A DNA stretch of 38,304 nucleotides from Musicola paradisiaca NCPPB 2511. GTDB lineage: Bacteria > Pseudomonadota > Gammaproteobacteria > Enterobacterales > Enterobacteriaceae. Numbering within the stretch: the first letter of the stretch is position 1; each line of letters opens with the position of its first letter. The stretch is from NCBI RefSeq assembly GCF_000400505.1, contig NZ_CM001857.1:4522505-4560808 (forward strand), given 5' to 3'. A program made the position numbers and the translations under genes. The notes under the pieces are model-generated. The model was not told the origin of the DNA and made no database searches. It was given only the letters and a program-made list of their open reading frames with translations. Shown here in pieces: positions 30,970 to 38,304 of the stretch.

Positions 30970-31138
30970 CACCGATTCTATTTATCTACGGAGTAATGGG
31001 CATTCCCGTCACGTCCATTACCCGATTTCACCTATTGCTGATTTAACTCACAAACTCAGCAATATTTCCGGCATCCCCACAGTGATCCTCGTTCCACGCC
31101 TGTTTTAGGCGTAATGACGATAATATCAATCAATACAA

Positions 31139-31247
31139 TAAAAAACGCCCCGGTCAGAAAACTGGCCGGGGCGGCTAATATTAAGCCAAATCCGATTACG
31201 TGAAGTAAAAGGTCTGAAAGATAGAACATCTTACCTCTGTACCCTAC
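31139..31247 (-). ncRNA. spf: Spot 42 small RNA
   Basis: A 109-nt RNA on the minus strand between engB and polA, the E. coli spf position. The first 60 or so bases (from GTAGGGTACAGAGGTAAG) match E. coli Spot 42 as I recall it. The short GGCTTAATATTAGCC hairpin and the terminator stem differ in sequence but keep the fold. It is an Hfq-dependent regulator that represses secondary carbon-source genes and is itself repressed by CRP-cAMP in E. coli. The terminator stem is GCCCCGGCCAG / CTGACCGGGGC (one mismatch) followed by GTTTTTT. A weak -10 (TAGAGT) lies 7 bases upstream of the 5' end. Confidence 0.96.
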
Positions 31248-31467
31248 GTGTTTAACTCTACTCTATTTCTTTTCTGGAAAAAAGGATTTTTTGTTGTTTA
31301 ATTTCATAAAAACTGGTGAGCAATTAAACAAAGCCAAACCAGGTCACAAAATACTGTAGCTTAATTACAGAAATTCTCAGCTGTAGTTAAAAAAACCAGG
31401 AAATCATCAAAAAACAAAATTTTTCCAATCATGGATCACTGACCATGCACGCTATCGACAAACGGAA
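31248..31467. other. AT-rich gap between polA and Spot 42
   Basis: A 220-bp AT-rich gap between the polA stop and spf. It must hold the spf promoter. No convincing CRP site was resolved, and no gene was seen. Confidence 0.5.
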
Positions 31468-34263
31468 TCAATGCGCCTCATCCCAGTTCTTTCCTGACCC
31501 CACATCAACCTGAAGCGGCACATTCAACTGCATACAACTTTCCATCAGTGCCTTGATTTTTGCTTTGGCTCCTTCCAGCACCGATTCATGAACCTCGAAG
31601 ACCAGTTCATCATGAACCTGCATAATCATGTTGATGAGTGGTTCTTCCTGAGACAGCAACCAGGCATCGATAGATGCCATAGCTTTCTTGATAATATCCG
31701 CCGCCGTTCCCTGCATCGGCGCGTTAATTGCCGCACGTTCAGCAGCCTTACGGCTAATGGCGTTACGAGAATGGATATCCGGTAAATAGAGACGACGACC
31801 ATCCAGCGTAGCCACATAGCCTTGCTCGGCGGCCTGTTGGCGGGTTTGCTCCATATAATGCTGAACCCCTGGATAGCGCTCAAAGTACAGATTCATGTAT
31901 TTCTGCGCTTCATTACGTCCAATTCCCAACTGCCGCGACAGACCAAAGGCGCTCATCCCATAAATCAAACCAAAGTTGATCGCTTTCGCACTGCGCCGCT
32001 GCTCGGCGGTCACTTTATCGATCGGCAGGCCAAAAACTTCTGCGGCGGTAGCACGGTGAATATCCAAACCATCGGAAAATGCTTTCAGCAAACCAGCGTC
32101 ACAAGATAAATGCGCCATAATGCGTAATTCAATCTGCGAATAGTCAGCGGCAACAATGCAATATCCTTCCGGGGCAATGAATGCCTGGCGGATACGCCGA
32201 CCTTCTTCATTACGCACAGGAATATTCTGCAGATTGGGATCACTGGAAGAGAGACGACCAGTTGCCGTCACCGCCTGGTGATAGGAGGTATGCACCCGTT
32301 TAGTCAGCGGGTTAATCATCATCGGTAGCTTATCGGTATACGTCGATTTCAGCTTTGCCAACCCCCGGTACTCCAGAATCACCTTCGGTAGCGGGTAATC
32401 CAGCGCCAGTTCAGCCAACACTTCCTCATTGGTAGACGGTGCGCCCTTTGGCGTTTTCTTGGTAACAGGCAACTGCAGTTTTTCATACAGGATGGCTTGC
32501 AGCTGCTTGGTGGACGAAAGATTGAAAACTTCACCGGCCAGCTCATGCGCCCGAACTTCCAGCTCCGCCAGCCGCTGCGTCAGCTCTTTAGAATGCTCCG
32601 CCAGAATAGCGGTATCGATCAGTACGCCCTGGCGCTCCATACGAGACAAAATCGGCACCAACGGCATATCAATATCCTGGAAAACCTGGAAGAGCGATGG
32701 CTCTTTATTCAATTTTTCCGAGAGTACCTGATGCAGACGAAGCGTAACATCCGCGTCTTCGGCAGCATAAACAGCCGCTTGTTCCAGTGGTATCTGGTTG
32801 AACGTCAGTTGATTCTTACCCTTGCCAGCAATTTCCTCGAACGTAATGGTCTTATGATTCAGATAACGCTCTGACAAACTATCCATGTCATGCCGGCCGG
32901 CGACGCTATCAAGCACGTAGGATTCGAGCATGGTATCAAAGGCAATCCCCCGCAGCGTGATGCCGTATCGCGCCATCACCCCTTTATCGAATTTCAGGTT
33001 TTGCCCGATTTTCAACACGCTGGCATCTTCCAGTACAGGCTTCAGCAGAGCCAACACCTTATCGCGATCAAGCTGTTCAGGCGCGTCCAGATAATCATGC
33101 CCTAACGGCAAATAGGCTGCTTCGCCCGCATTGATAGCAAAAGATACCCCGACCAACGTTGTACTGATGGTATCCAGACTGTCGGTCTCGGTATCGAATG
33201 CAAAAACACCTTTAGTTTTGATGCGTTCGAGCCATGCTATCAGCGTTTGTTCATCCAGAATGGTGACATACCCTTCCTGAGACAACACACTGGCTGCAAC
33301 TTTAGGCTCATCATCAACACTTGGCTTAACAAAGGGTTGCGCTGGCTGCACATGCTTACGTCCCGAGCCGTTTAACCATTGCCCCGACGCCACATCCGCC
33401 AGCCATCGCTTGAATTCATAACGGGTAAACATCTCCTTCAGGACATCTGTATCCGGTTCAATAAGCGTCAGTTGTTCGCTGTTCAGCACCAGTTCAACAT
33501 CCGTTTTTATCGTCGCCAGTTTATAAGAGAGGTAGGCTACATCCTTATGCTGCTCCAGCTTGGCGGCCATTGTCTTGGCGCCACGGAAGCTCAACCCGGC
33601 AATTTTGTCGAGGTTGGCGAAAAGAGCATCCAGGCCGCCCAGCCCTTGTAATAAGGCCTGGGCTGTTTTTTCCCCGACGCCCGGCACGCCGGGAATGTTA
33701 TCCGAAGAGTCACCCATCAACGCCAGAAAATCGATAATCAGTTCGGGCGGAATACCATATTTGGCGCGGACTTCATCCGGGCCAAGAATGGTGTTATTCA
33801 TGGTATTGATCAGCGTGATATCCGGCGTCACCAACTGCGCCATATCCTTATCACCGGTACTGATCAACACCGGTTTTCCTTCGTTTGCGGCCTGCTGCGC
33901 CAACGTGCCAATCACATCGTCAGCTTCTACCCCCGGCACAACCAACAACGGGAAACCCATCGCTTTAACCATATTGTGCAAAGGCTCGATCTGCGCGCGC
34001 AAATCGTCCGGCATCGGGGGCCGATGCGACTTGTAATCTTCAAACAATTCATCACGAAACGTTTTGCCCTTCGCGTCGAACACCACGGCGACATGGCTGG
34101 GGTGATACTGAAGAATCAGACTGCGCAGCATGTTAAGCACACCATACATCGCACCGGTGGGCTCACCGGCGCTGTTCGTTAATGGTGGAAATGCGTGGTA
34201 GGCGCGGTACAGGTAAGAGGAGCCGTCGACCAAAATAAGAGGATTATCTGCAATTTGAACCAT
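31468..34263 (-). CDS. polA: DNA polymerase I
   Basis: A 931-residue polymerase (E. coli 928) acting in Okazaki-fragment maturation and repair. The N-terminal 5' nuclease is residues 1 to about 320 ([34 protein letters not shown]). The 3'-5' exonuclease starts near 340, with [11 protein letters not shown] giving the metal-binding Asp and Glu. Polymerase motifs are [47 protein letters not shown]. All three catalytic domains look intact. The upstream 375 bp contain two DnaA-box-like 9-mers. Confidence 0.98.
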   Translation of the reverse strand: MVQIADNPLILVDGSSYLYRAYHAFPPLTNSAGEPTGAMYGVLNMLRSLILQYHPSHVAVVFDAKGKTFRDELFEDYKSHRPPMPDDLRAQIEPLHNMVKAMGFPLLVVPGVEADDVIGTLAQQAANEGKPVLISTGDKDMAQLVTPDITLINTMNNTILGPDEVRAKYGIPPELIIDFLALMGDSSDNIPGVPGVGEKTAQALLQGLGGLDALFANLDKIAGLSFRGAKTMAAKLEQHKDVAYLSYKLATIKTDVELVLNSEQLTLIEPDTDVLKEMFTRYEFKRWLADVASGQWLNGSGRKHVQPAQPFVKPSVDDEPKVAASVLSQEGYVTILDEQTLIAWLERIKTKGVFAFDTETDSLDTISTTLVGVSFAINAGEAAYLPLGHDYLDAPEQLDRDKVLALLKPVLEDASVLKIGQNLKFDKGVMARYGITLRGIAFDTMLESYVLDSVAGRHDMDSLSERYLNHKTITFEEIAGKGKNQLTFNQIPLEQAAVYAAEDADVTLRLHQVLSEKLNKEPSLFQVFQDIDMPLVPILSRMERQGVLIDTAILAEHSKELTQRLAELEVRAHELAGEVFNLSSTKQLQAILYEKLQLPVTKKTPKGAPSTNEEVLAELALDYPLPKVILEYRGLAKLKSTYTDKLPMMINPLTKRVHTSYHQAVTATGRLSSSDPNLQNIPVRNEEGRRIRQAFIAPEGYCIVAADYSQIELRIMAHLSCDAGLLKAFSDGLDIHRATAAEVFGLPIDKVTAEQRRSAKAINFGLIYGMSAFGLSRQLGIGRNEAQKYMNLYFERYPGVQHYMEQTRQQAAEQGYVATLDGRRLYLPDIHSRNAISRKAAERAAINAPMQGTAADIIKKAMASIDAWLLSQEEPLINMIMQVHDELVFEVHESVLEGAKAKIKALMESCMQLNVPLQVDVGSGKNWDEAH

Positions 34264-34378
34264 AATTTTTCGCGATCGTTGTTTTCAACCATAGGGACAG
34301 CATGCCATAGCTGGCTGGAAGAGACGAATGCTAACGCGCGGTCATACTGCTTTTTGCATAACGCCACGCAAAACAGTC

Positions 34379-34387
34379 TGTGGATAA
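34379..34387 (-). promoter_or_regulatory. DnaA box upstream of polA
   Basis: TTATCCACA on the minus strand, a perfect consensus DnaA box, 116 bp upstream of the polA start and in the same direction as polA. Confidence 0.65.
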
Positions 34388-34518
34388 CTTTGTGAACAAA
34401 AAACAAGCGAGGTTCCATCATAAGAAAATCAGTATGAACTTTAATTAAAAACCAATAAAAATCATTTTATTATAAAAAAACACCAAGCTTATCAGTAACT
34501 CTGTTACACCGACGATAA

Positions 34519-34527
34519 TGTGGATAG
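34519..34527 (-). promoter_or_regulatory. Second DnaA-box-like 9-mer
   Basis: CTATCCACA on the minus strand, one mismatch from the DnaA consensus, in the same orientation as the first box 140 bp away. Confidence 0.4.
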
Positions 34528-34594
34528 GTGTAATATCAAAAAAATCGAAAAGCATGAAAATATCATTAAGTGATAAAACTGATTCAAAACAAAA

Positions 34595-34622
34595 ACCCCA
34601 CATACGTTGCAGTATGTGGGGT
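34595..34622 (-). terminator. Rho-independent terminator of dsbA
   Basis: Minus strand: ACCCCACATAC, loop TGCAAC, GTATGTGGGGT, then TTTTGTTTTG. It starts 18 bp after the dsbA stop. Confidence 0.92.
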
Positions 34623-34639
34623 CATATGATGATGCAGGA

Positions 34640-35263
34640 TTATTTTTGGGACAGCAGGAAGTTCACAACGTCAGCGTATTGCTTGACATAGGCATCCATA
34701 GAACTGGTATCCAGTCCGTCACTTTTCACCATATATTTGCCATTAACAAAGACGGCAGGCACGCCACGCAGTTGTAGATCGGCGGCCGCCTTTTCCTGTT
34801 GCGCAACCAGCGATTTCACCACAAAACTATTCAATGCATTATCATAATCTTCAGGCTTAACCCCTGCCGCCACAAAGACGTTGCGAATATCTTCAACCCG
34901 TTGAACAGTCTGCGTTTTCTGCACTGCATCAAACATCAAAGGGCTGACTTTATCTTCAACGCCCAGAGCGATCGCCACAGCCCATGCTTTGGTTAATTCA
35001 GCCCCTAATGGCCCAAGAAAATCAACATGATACTTAGTCAGTTTCGTTCCAGCGGGCAGAGACTTCTCGATAGCTTCAGTAACATGAAAAACCTGAGAAA
35101 ACTGATAGCAATGCGGACAATAGAAGGAAAAGAATTCCAGAACCTGAGGTTCCTGCTGAGCAGGTTTATCCAGCGTGACAAACTGCTTACCGTTGGAAAA
35201 GTCAGCTGCTGACGCGCTAAACGCCAACACCATACCGACCAGCGCAAGCCATATTTTCTTCAT
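34640..35263 (-). CDS. dsbA: Periplasmic thiol:disulfide oxidoreductase DsbA
   Basis: A 207-residue exported protein (E. coli 208). The signal peptide [19 protein letters not shown] is cleaved before Ala20. The active site is Cys49-Pro-His-Cys52 (FYCPHCYQF), and the cis-proline loop is GVPAVFVNG. It introduces disulfides into exported proteins and is reoxidised by DsbB. In soft-rot bacteria several secreted plant-cell-wall-degrading enzymes depend on it. It lies 21 bp after srkA, as in E. coli, so the two are probably co-transcribed. A strong terminator follows. Confidence 0.97.
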   Translation of the reverse strand: MKKIWLALVGMVLAFSASAADFSNGKQFVTLDKPAQQEPQVLEFFSFYCPHCYQFSQVFHVTEAIEKSLPAGTKLTKYHVDFLGPLGAELTKAWAVAIALGVEDKVSPLMFDAVQKTQTVQRVEDIRNVFVAAGVKPEDYDNALNSFVVKSLVAQQEKAAADLQLRGVPAVFVNGKYMVKSDGLDTSSMDAYVKQYADVVNFLLSQK

Positions 35264-35284
35264 AGCACTATATCTCCATTAACA

Positions 35285-36271
35285 TCAATACATTGGCGTT
35301 AGCGTCAAAGGTGGTCCCTGCAACAACTTCGCCTGCTCAGTAAAGATCACTATCTGTTTTATCCAAAAATCTGCATCCTGCACCCATGGAAAACTACGGG
35401 GAAAAGCAGGATCTTCCCAGCGTCGAACCACCCAAGCCAAATAATGAACCATCCGCATGGCTCTGAGCGGCTCAATCAGTATGAGCTCCGATTCATCGAA
35501 TGAAGAAAATTCGCTGTAGGCTTCTAGCAATATATCCAATTGAATACGCTGTTCATGACGTTCACCATGCAGCAGCATCCAGAGATCCTGAACAGCAGGG
35601 CCATTACGAGCATCATCCAAATCGACGAACAAAGGCCCGTCACGCCACAAAATATTACCCGGATGGCAATCACCATGCAGACGTCGTACCGTCCATTGTT
35701 GATGCCACATGAGTTTCACTTCATGACTCAGATGGTCGACGGCTTGCAGAAATGCATCCCGAGATGCAGCAGGTATCAACTCACTTTGAGATAAAGTCGT
35801 AAAAGACTCGTCCAGATAAGCAACCACGCCTATGGTCGGACGAGACACAAACAGATGTTTACCGCCGGTTTGATGAATACGCCCCAAATAACGACCAACA
35901 CCCTCAAGCTGTTCATCGTTATCCATCTCAAACTGCCGCCCCCCTGCACTCGGGAAAACAGCAAAGAAAAACCCATCATATTCATGAAGGGTTTTCCCCT
36001 GCAGAATCAATGGTGCAACGACAGGAACCTCATCGTCAGACAGCTCGCAGGCAAAAGCATGCTCTTCAGCGATTTGTTCCGCACTCCAACGTTGAGGCCG
36101 ATAGAACTTCGCAACATATCGTTTACGATCTTCATCGCTGAACTGATAGACCCGGTTTTCGTAACTGTTGAGCGCTGTTAACCCAGAATCTACCCGAATA
36201 CCCGTAGACCAAAGAGCATCCATAATGACGTCAGGGGAGAGAGTATGAAAATTAAATACGGCATCACACAT
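35285..36271 (-). CDS. srkA: Stress response kinase A (SrkA/YihE)
   Basis: A 328-residue APH-like Ser/Thr kinase, the same length as E. coli YihE. Kinase-like motifs are RLHGDCHPGNILWRDG (catalytic loop) and LFVDLDDARNGP (metal-binding Asp). It counters stress-induced death linked to MazEF toxin and the Cpx response in E. coli. I choose ATG 36271; an in-frame GTG at 36277 is close behind. The C-terminus PPLTLTPMY matches the E. coli ending. It is upstream of dsbA in a likely operon. No clear CpxR site was found in the 56-bp gap to yihD. Confidence 0.95.
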   Translation of the reverse strand: MCDAVFNFHTLSPDVIMDALWSTGIRVDSGLTALNSYENRVYQFSDEDRKRYVAKFYRPQRWSAEQIAEEHAFACELSDDEVPVVAPLILQGKTLHEYDGFFFAVFPSAGGRQFEMDNDEQLEGVGRYLGRIHQTGGKHLFVSRPTIGVVAYLDESFTTLSQSELIPAASRDAFLQAVDHLSHEVKLMWHQQWTVRRLHGDCHPGNILWRDGPLFVDLDDARNGPAVQDLWMLLHGERHEQRIQLDILLEAYSEFSSFDESELILIEPLRAMRMVHYLAWVVRRWEDPAFPRSFPWVQDADFWIKQIVIFTEQAKLLQGPPLTLTPMY

Positions 36272-36327
36272 TGCCACGGCTCACCCCAACTTTTTGGTAG
36301 GTCAGACACATTCCTTGTGCGCTGATT

Positions 36328-36597
36328 TCAGTCTTTGATGACCCCTCGGGCTCGCAGCAGCGCTGTTTTGAAATCTTCTTCATAATCTTTCTGCAAGCCA
36401 GGTATCGGCTGCGCTCTATCGGAGTCACGCATCTTCAAATGGTAGATAAGGATATCATCAGTCAAATCACTAAGCGCCCCCTCAAACCCGGCCTCCTGTG
36501 CAAGTTTTTGTAAAAATTGCACTAGATTCAGATCCGGCTCTTTCTGCCAGGCAGGTTGCAACAGCTCAATCAATTCATTCAGACGATGACATTTCAT
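36328..36597 (-). CDS. yihD: YihD family protein (DUF1040)
   Basis: An 89-residue soluble protein, identical in length to E. coli YihD, with strong similarity throughout ([25 protein letters not shown] ... [24 protein letters not shown] reads closely like the E. coli protein). Its function is unknown; it is small, helical and conserved in enterobacteria. A longer in-frame extension upstream of 36597 is not conserved. It is divergent from mobA and 56 bp upstream of srkA. Confidence 0.95.
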   Translation of the reverse strand: MKCHRLNELIELLQPAWQKEPDLNLVQFLQKLAQEAGFEGALSDLTDDILIYHLKMRDSDRAQPIPGLQKDYEEDFKTALLRARGVIKD

Positions 36598-36692
36598 AAT
36601 CGTTTCCTCATAGATCAATAACCACATTGCTAGTATGAGGAAAGCGCTTGGCGTCGCGCTACAGTTTTCCGACAATAACGCATCAAATAATG

Positions 36693-37286
36693 ATGGATTT
36701 GAACACTATGATTACCGGAATTATTTTAGCCGGAGGCAAATCCTCCCGTATGGGTGGCAATGATAAGGGCTTGATTGAGTTGAAGGGTAAACCCATCTAC
36801 CAGTATGTGCTTGAGCGATTACGACCTCAGGTCGACGAGATACTGATCAATGCTAACCGGCACCTGGAGCGCTATCAACAAAGCGGTTATCCGGTAATCG
36901 GTGATATTAACCGGGACTTTGCCGGCCCTCTGGCTGGTATATTTACCGGGCTAAAATCCGTTCATTCTGACTGGGCCGTATTTGCCCCTTGCGACGTACC
37001 GGCATTGCCCAATAATTTAGTCGCCAAACTCCGGCTATCAGTAGGTAAAAGCCCAGCGGCATATGCTACTGACGGCAAACGCCCGCATCCAACACTGCTG
37101 CTGATACATACCAGCCAAATAAAACCGCTCGAGATATATCTGCAAAACGGTGATCGCAAATTAATGCTGTTTCTGAATAACATCGGGGCGGTGCCGGTTG
37201 ATTTCTCTGACCAACCCCAGGCATTCAGGAATCTCAATACACCGGAAGATCTGCAATCATGGCGCGAGGATATCCATCATGTCTGA
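36693..37286 (+). CDS. mobA: Molybdenum cofactor guanylyltransferase MobA
   Basis: A 197-residue nucleotidyltransferase (E. coli 194) that adds GMP from GTP to molybdopterin to form the guanine dinucleotide cofactor used by DMSO reductase-family enzymes. The signature [19 protein letters not shown] covers the GTP-binding loop; further conserved parts are GPLAGI and [10 protein letters not shown]. The start is not sharp: ATGs at 36690 and 36693 both fit, and 36693 aligns best (MDLNTMITG). It is less similar to E. coli than its neighbours. It overlaps mobB by 8 bp. Confidence 0.94.
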   Translation: MDLNTMITGIILAGGKSSRMGGNDKGLIELKGKPIYQYVLERLRPQVDEILINANRHLERYQQSGYPVIGDINRDFAGPLAGIFTGLKSVHSDWAVFAPCDVPALPNNLVAKLRLSVGKSPAAYATDGKRPHPTLLLIHTSQIKPLEIYLQNGDRKLMLFLNNIGAVPVDFSDQPQAFRNLNTPEDLQSWREDIHHV

Positions 37287-37800
37287 TATTCCATTACTGG
37301 CCATCGCCGCTCATAGTGGTACGGGGAAAACCACGTTGCTGAAGCAAATTATTCCCCGATTGAAGAACATGGGAATACGGGTCGGTGTTATCAAACACAC
37401 ACATCATGATATGGATGTTGATAAACCAGGAAAGGATAGTTATGAATTGCGTAAATCCGGTGCCGATCAAACGCTGGTGGCCAGTAATACACGATGGGCA
37501 CTAATGACGGAAACACCAGACAAACAAGAACCAAACCTACAGTTTTTGGCTGGCAGAATGGACGCCTCCGCGTTGGATCTCATTCTCGTTGAAGGTTTCA
37601 AGTACGAAAAAATAGCCAAAATTGTTCTGATTCGACAGGGATACGGCCCATCTTTCACAGAAAAACAGATTGATCGTTTCACTCTGGCAGTCGCCAGTGA
37701 CACACCTCTACAGGTTGAAGTCCCCCTGTTAGATATCAATAGTCCCGACGAAATATGTTCATTCATTCAACAATGGCTTGAAAGCCTCGCCACGAGGTAA
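37279..37800 (+). CDS. mobB: Molybdopterin-guanine dinucleotide biosynthesis protein MobB
   Basis: A 173-residue P-loop GTPase (AAHSGTGKTTLLKQI near 10-24) with VGVIKHTHHDMDVDKPGKDSYELRKSGA and LDLILVEGFK motifs typical of MobB. It binds GTP and enhances MobA activity but is not essential for cofactor formation. The start ATG 37279 overlaps the end of mobA by 8 bp. The gene faces the end of the rRNA operon, matching the E. coli order next to rrnA. Confidence 0.94.
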   Translation: MSDIPLLAIAAHSGTGKTTLLKQIIPRLKNMGIRVGVIKHTHHDMDVDKPGKDSYELRKSGADQTLVASNTRWALMTETPDKQEPNLQFLAGRMDASALDLILVEGFKYEKIAKIVLIRQGYGPSFTEKQIDRFTLAVASDTPLQVEVPLLDINSPDEICSFIQQWLESLATR

Positions 37801-38022
37801 TGCCAGAAGCTCTGATGCAAACCAGCTATTGTTACAAAGCCAGGGGCTGGGGCGGATAAGGCGGGTATCGTGCGCAACGTCAGTGCCGGCAGCAACACGG
37901 AACCCTCCGGAACAGCGAGGTCTGGCTGGCATCATGACACGGCAGTTCAACAGGCTGGAAGTGTGCGCCCTGGACGTTCTGACGGCCGCTCTCAGTTGGT
38001 TCTCGCTCACTTGCGATGAACC
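37801..38022. other. Gap between mobB and the rRNA operon terminator
   Basis: A 222-bp gap, moderately GC-rich. A 93-codon minus-strand frame (38040-37759) crosses it, starting inside the terminator hairpin and ending inside mobB, and is not accepted as a gene. No other feature was seen. Confidence 0.5.
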
Positions 38023-38052
38023 AAAAAAAGCCCCGGACATCAGTACGGGGCC
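38023..38052 (-). terminator. rRNA operon terminator
   Basis: Minus strand: GCCCCG, a 10-base loop, CGGGGC, then seven Ts, 12 bp downstream of the 5S 3' end. Confidence 0.9.
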
Positions 38053-38063
38053 TTCTCTGTTTT

Positions 38064-38183
38064 AAGCCTGGCAGTTCCCTACTCTCACATGGGGAGACCC
38101 CACACTACCATCGGCGCTACGGCGTTTCACTTCTGAGTTCGGCATGGGGTCAGGTGGGACCACCGCGCTATCGCCGCCAGGCA
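38064..38183 (-). rRNA. rrf: 5S ribosomal RNA
   Basis: A 120-nt sequence beginning TGCCTGGCGGC (5' at 38183) and ending CTGCCAGGCTT, with the internal CCATGCCGAACTCAGAAG motif of enterobacterial 5S rRNA. Both ends pair as helix I. Confidence 0.98.
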
Positions 38184-38266
38184 TATTCTGTCCGTCAACT
38201 CGCCTACCAGCCAGTCAACGCTATCCGGAACAAGCTACTCTCTCTCCAAAACACCTTCGGTGTTGT
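38184..38266 (-). other. 23S-5S spacer
   Basis: An 83-bp transcribed spacer between the 23S 3' end and 5S. It contains no tRNA gene. The sequences beside the 23S end and before 5S presumably form RNase III/E processing stems. Confidence 0.75.
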
Positions 38267-38304
38267 AAGGTTAAGCCTCTCAGGTCATTAGTACTGGTTA
38301 GCTC
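38267..38304 (-). rRNA. rrl: 23S ribosomal RNA, 3' end (partial)
   Basis: The last 38 nt of 23S rRNA (GCTAACCAGTACTAATGACC ... GGCTTAACCTT), with the gene continuing beyond the right edge. The GGCTTAACCTT end pairs with the 23S 5' end in the mature ribosome. Confidence 0.93.

Larger units (their letters stand above)
34264..34594. other. AT-rich polA upstream region
   Basis: An AT-rich stretch of more than 300 bp between the dsbA terminator and the polA start. It carries two DnaA-box-like 9-mers (separate entries) and presumably the polA promoter, whose -35 and -10 I could not fix with confidence. No gene was seen. Confidence 0.6.

Noticed and set aside
31328-31350. TGTGACC motif as a CRP site for Spot 42
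   Set aside because: Only one half-site fits the CRP consensus, and it lies about 95 bp upstream of the RNA start.
37759-38040. 93-aa minus-strand frame downstream of 5S rRNA
   Set aside because: Its start lies inside the rRNA terminator hairpin and its end inside mobB. Similar peptides turn up beside rRNA operons in annotations, but nothing here shows translation.

Overview
The window is a chromosomal segment of an enterobacterial gammaproteobacterium. Its core proteins are close to their Escherichia coli counterparts in length and sequence. Gene content and order suggest a soft-rot member of the Pectobacteriaceae (Dickeya or a relative), but that genus call is inference from memory. No integrase, transposase, CRISPR array or phage gene was found.

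Layout. (1) Positions 1-7318 are the accessory part. On the minus strand lie a YcaD-like MFS transporter, a LysR regulator and the N-terminal part of a second MFS transporter. Divergent from them on the plus strand is a tight five-gene operon: a 'thermostable hemolysin' family protein with GNAT-like features, an AMP-forming acyl ligase, a heme-oxygenase-like putative diiron oxidase, a short-chain dehydrogenase and an exported TPR protein. An exact CTTAAT-N5-CTTAAT site, the PmrA/BasR-type tandem repeat, sits upstream of this operon. The operon is followed by a 10-copy GAGCAG hexamer repeat. (2) 7263-7436 holds tRNA-Pro(CGG) on the minus strand, with a textbook promoter and a terminator. (3) 7599-19140 is the spoT neighbourhood: ligB on the minus strand, then gmk, rpoZ, spoT, trmH, recG, xanP (with a PurR-type operator) and yicH on the plus strand. 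(4) 19180-23216, minus strand: fabY, dtd, yihX and bipA. (5) 23339-27681 is the nitrogen control operon glnA-glnL-glnG, with NtrC boxes and a sigma-54 promoter placed as in E. coli. (6) 27830-37800: yshB, hemN, a previously unlisted 58-aa membrane ORF, yihI, engB, Spot 42 RNA, polA, dsbA, srkA, yihD, mobA and mobB. (7) The right edge is the 3' end of an rRNA operon on the minus strand (23S end, 5S, terminator).

How the genes work together. The five-gene operon reads like a small lipid- or acid-modifying pathway: activation by the ligase, oxidation by the putative diiron enzyme, reduction by the SDR, possibly acyl transfer by the GNAT-like protein, with an exported TPR partner. Its product is not known to me. 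It is the best candidate here for an uncharacterised system. The remainder is housekeeping: ppGpp metabolism (spoT, next to a stringent-type tRNA promoter), nucleotide supply, nitrogen assimilation, ribosome assembly GTPases (EngB, BipA, and YihI acting on Der), DNA repair (RecG, Pol I, LigB), heme, molybdenum cofactor and periplasmic disulfide formation.

Limits. All homology calls come from recognising sequences by eye. Start sites were chosen by ribosome-binding site and by length agreement with known homologues.
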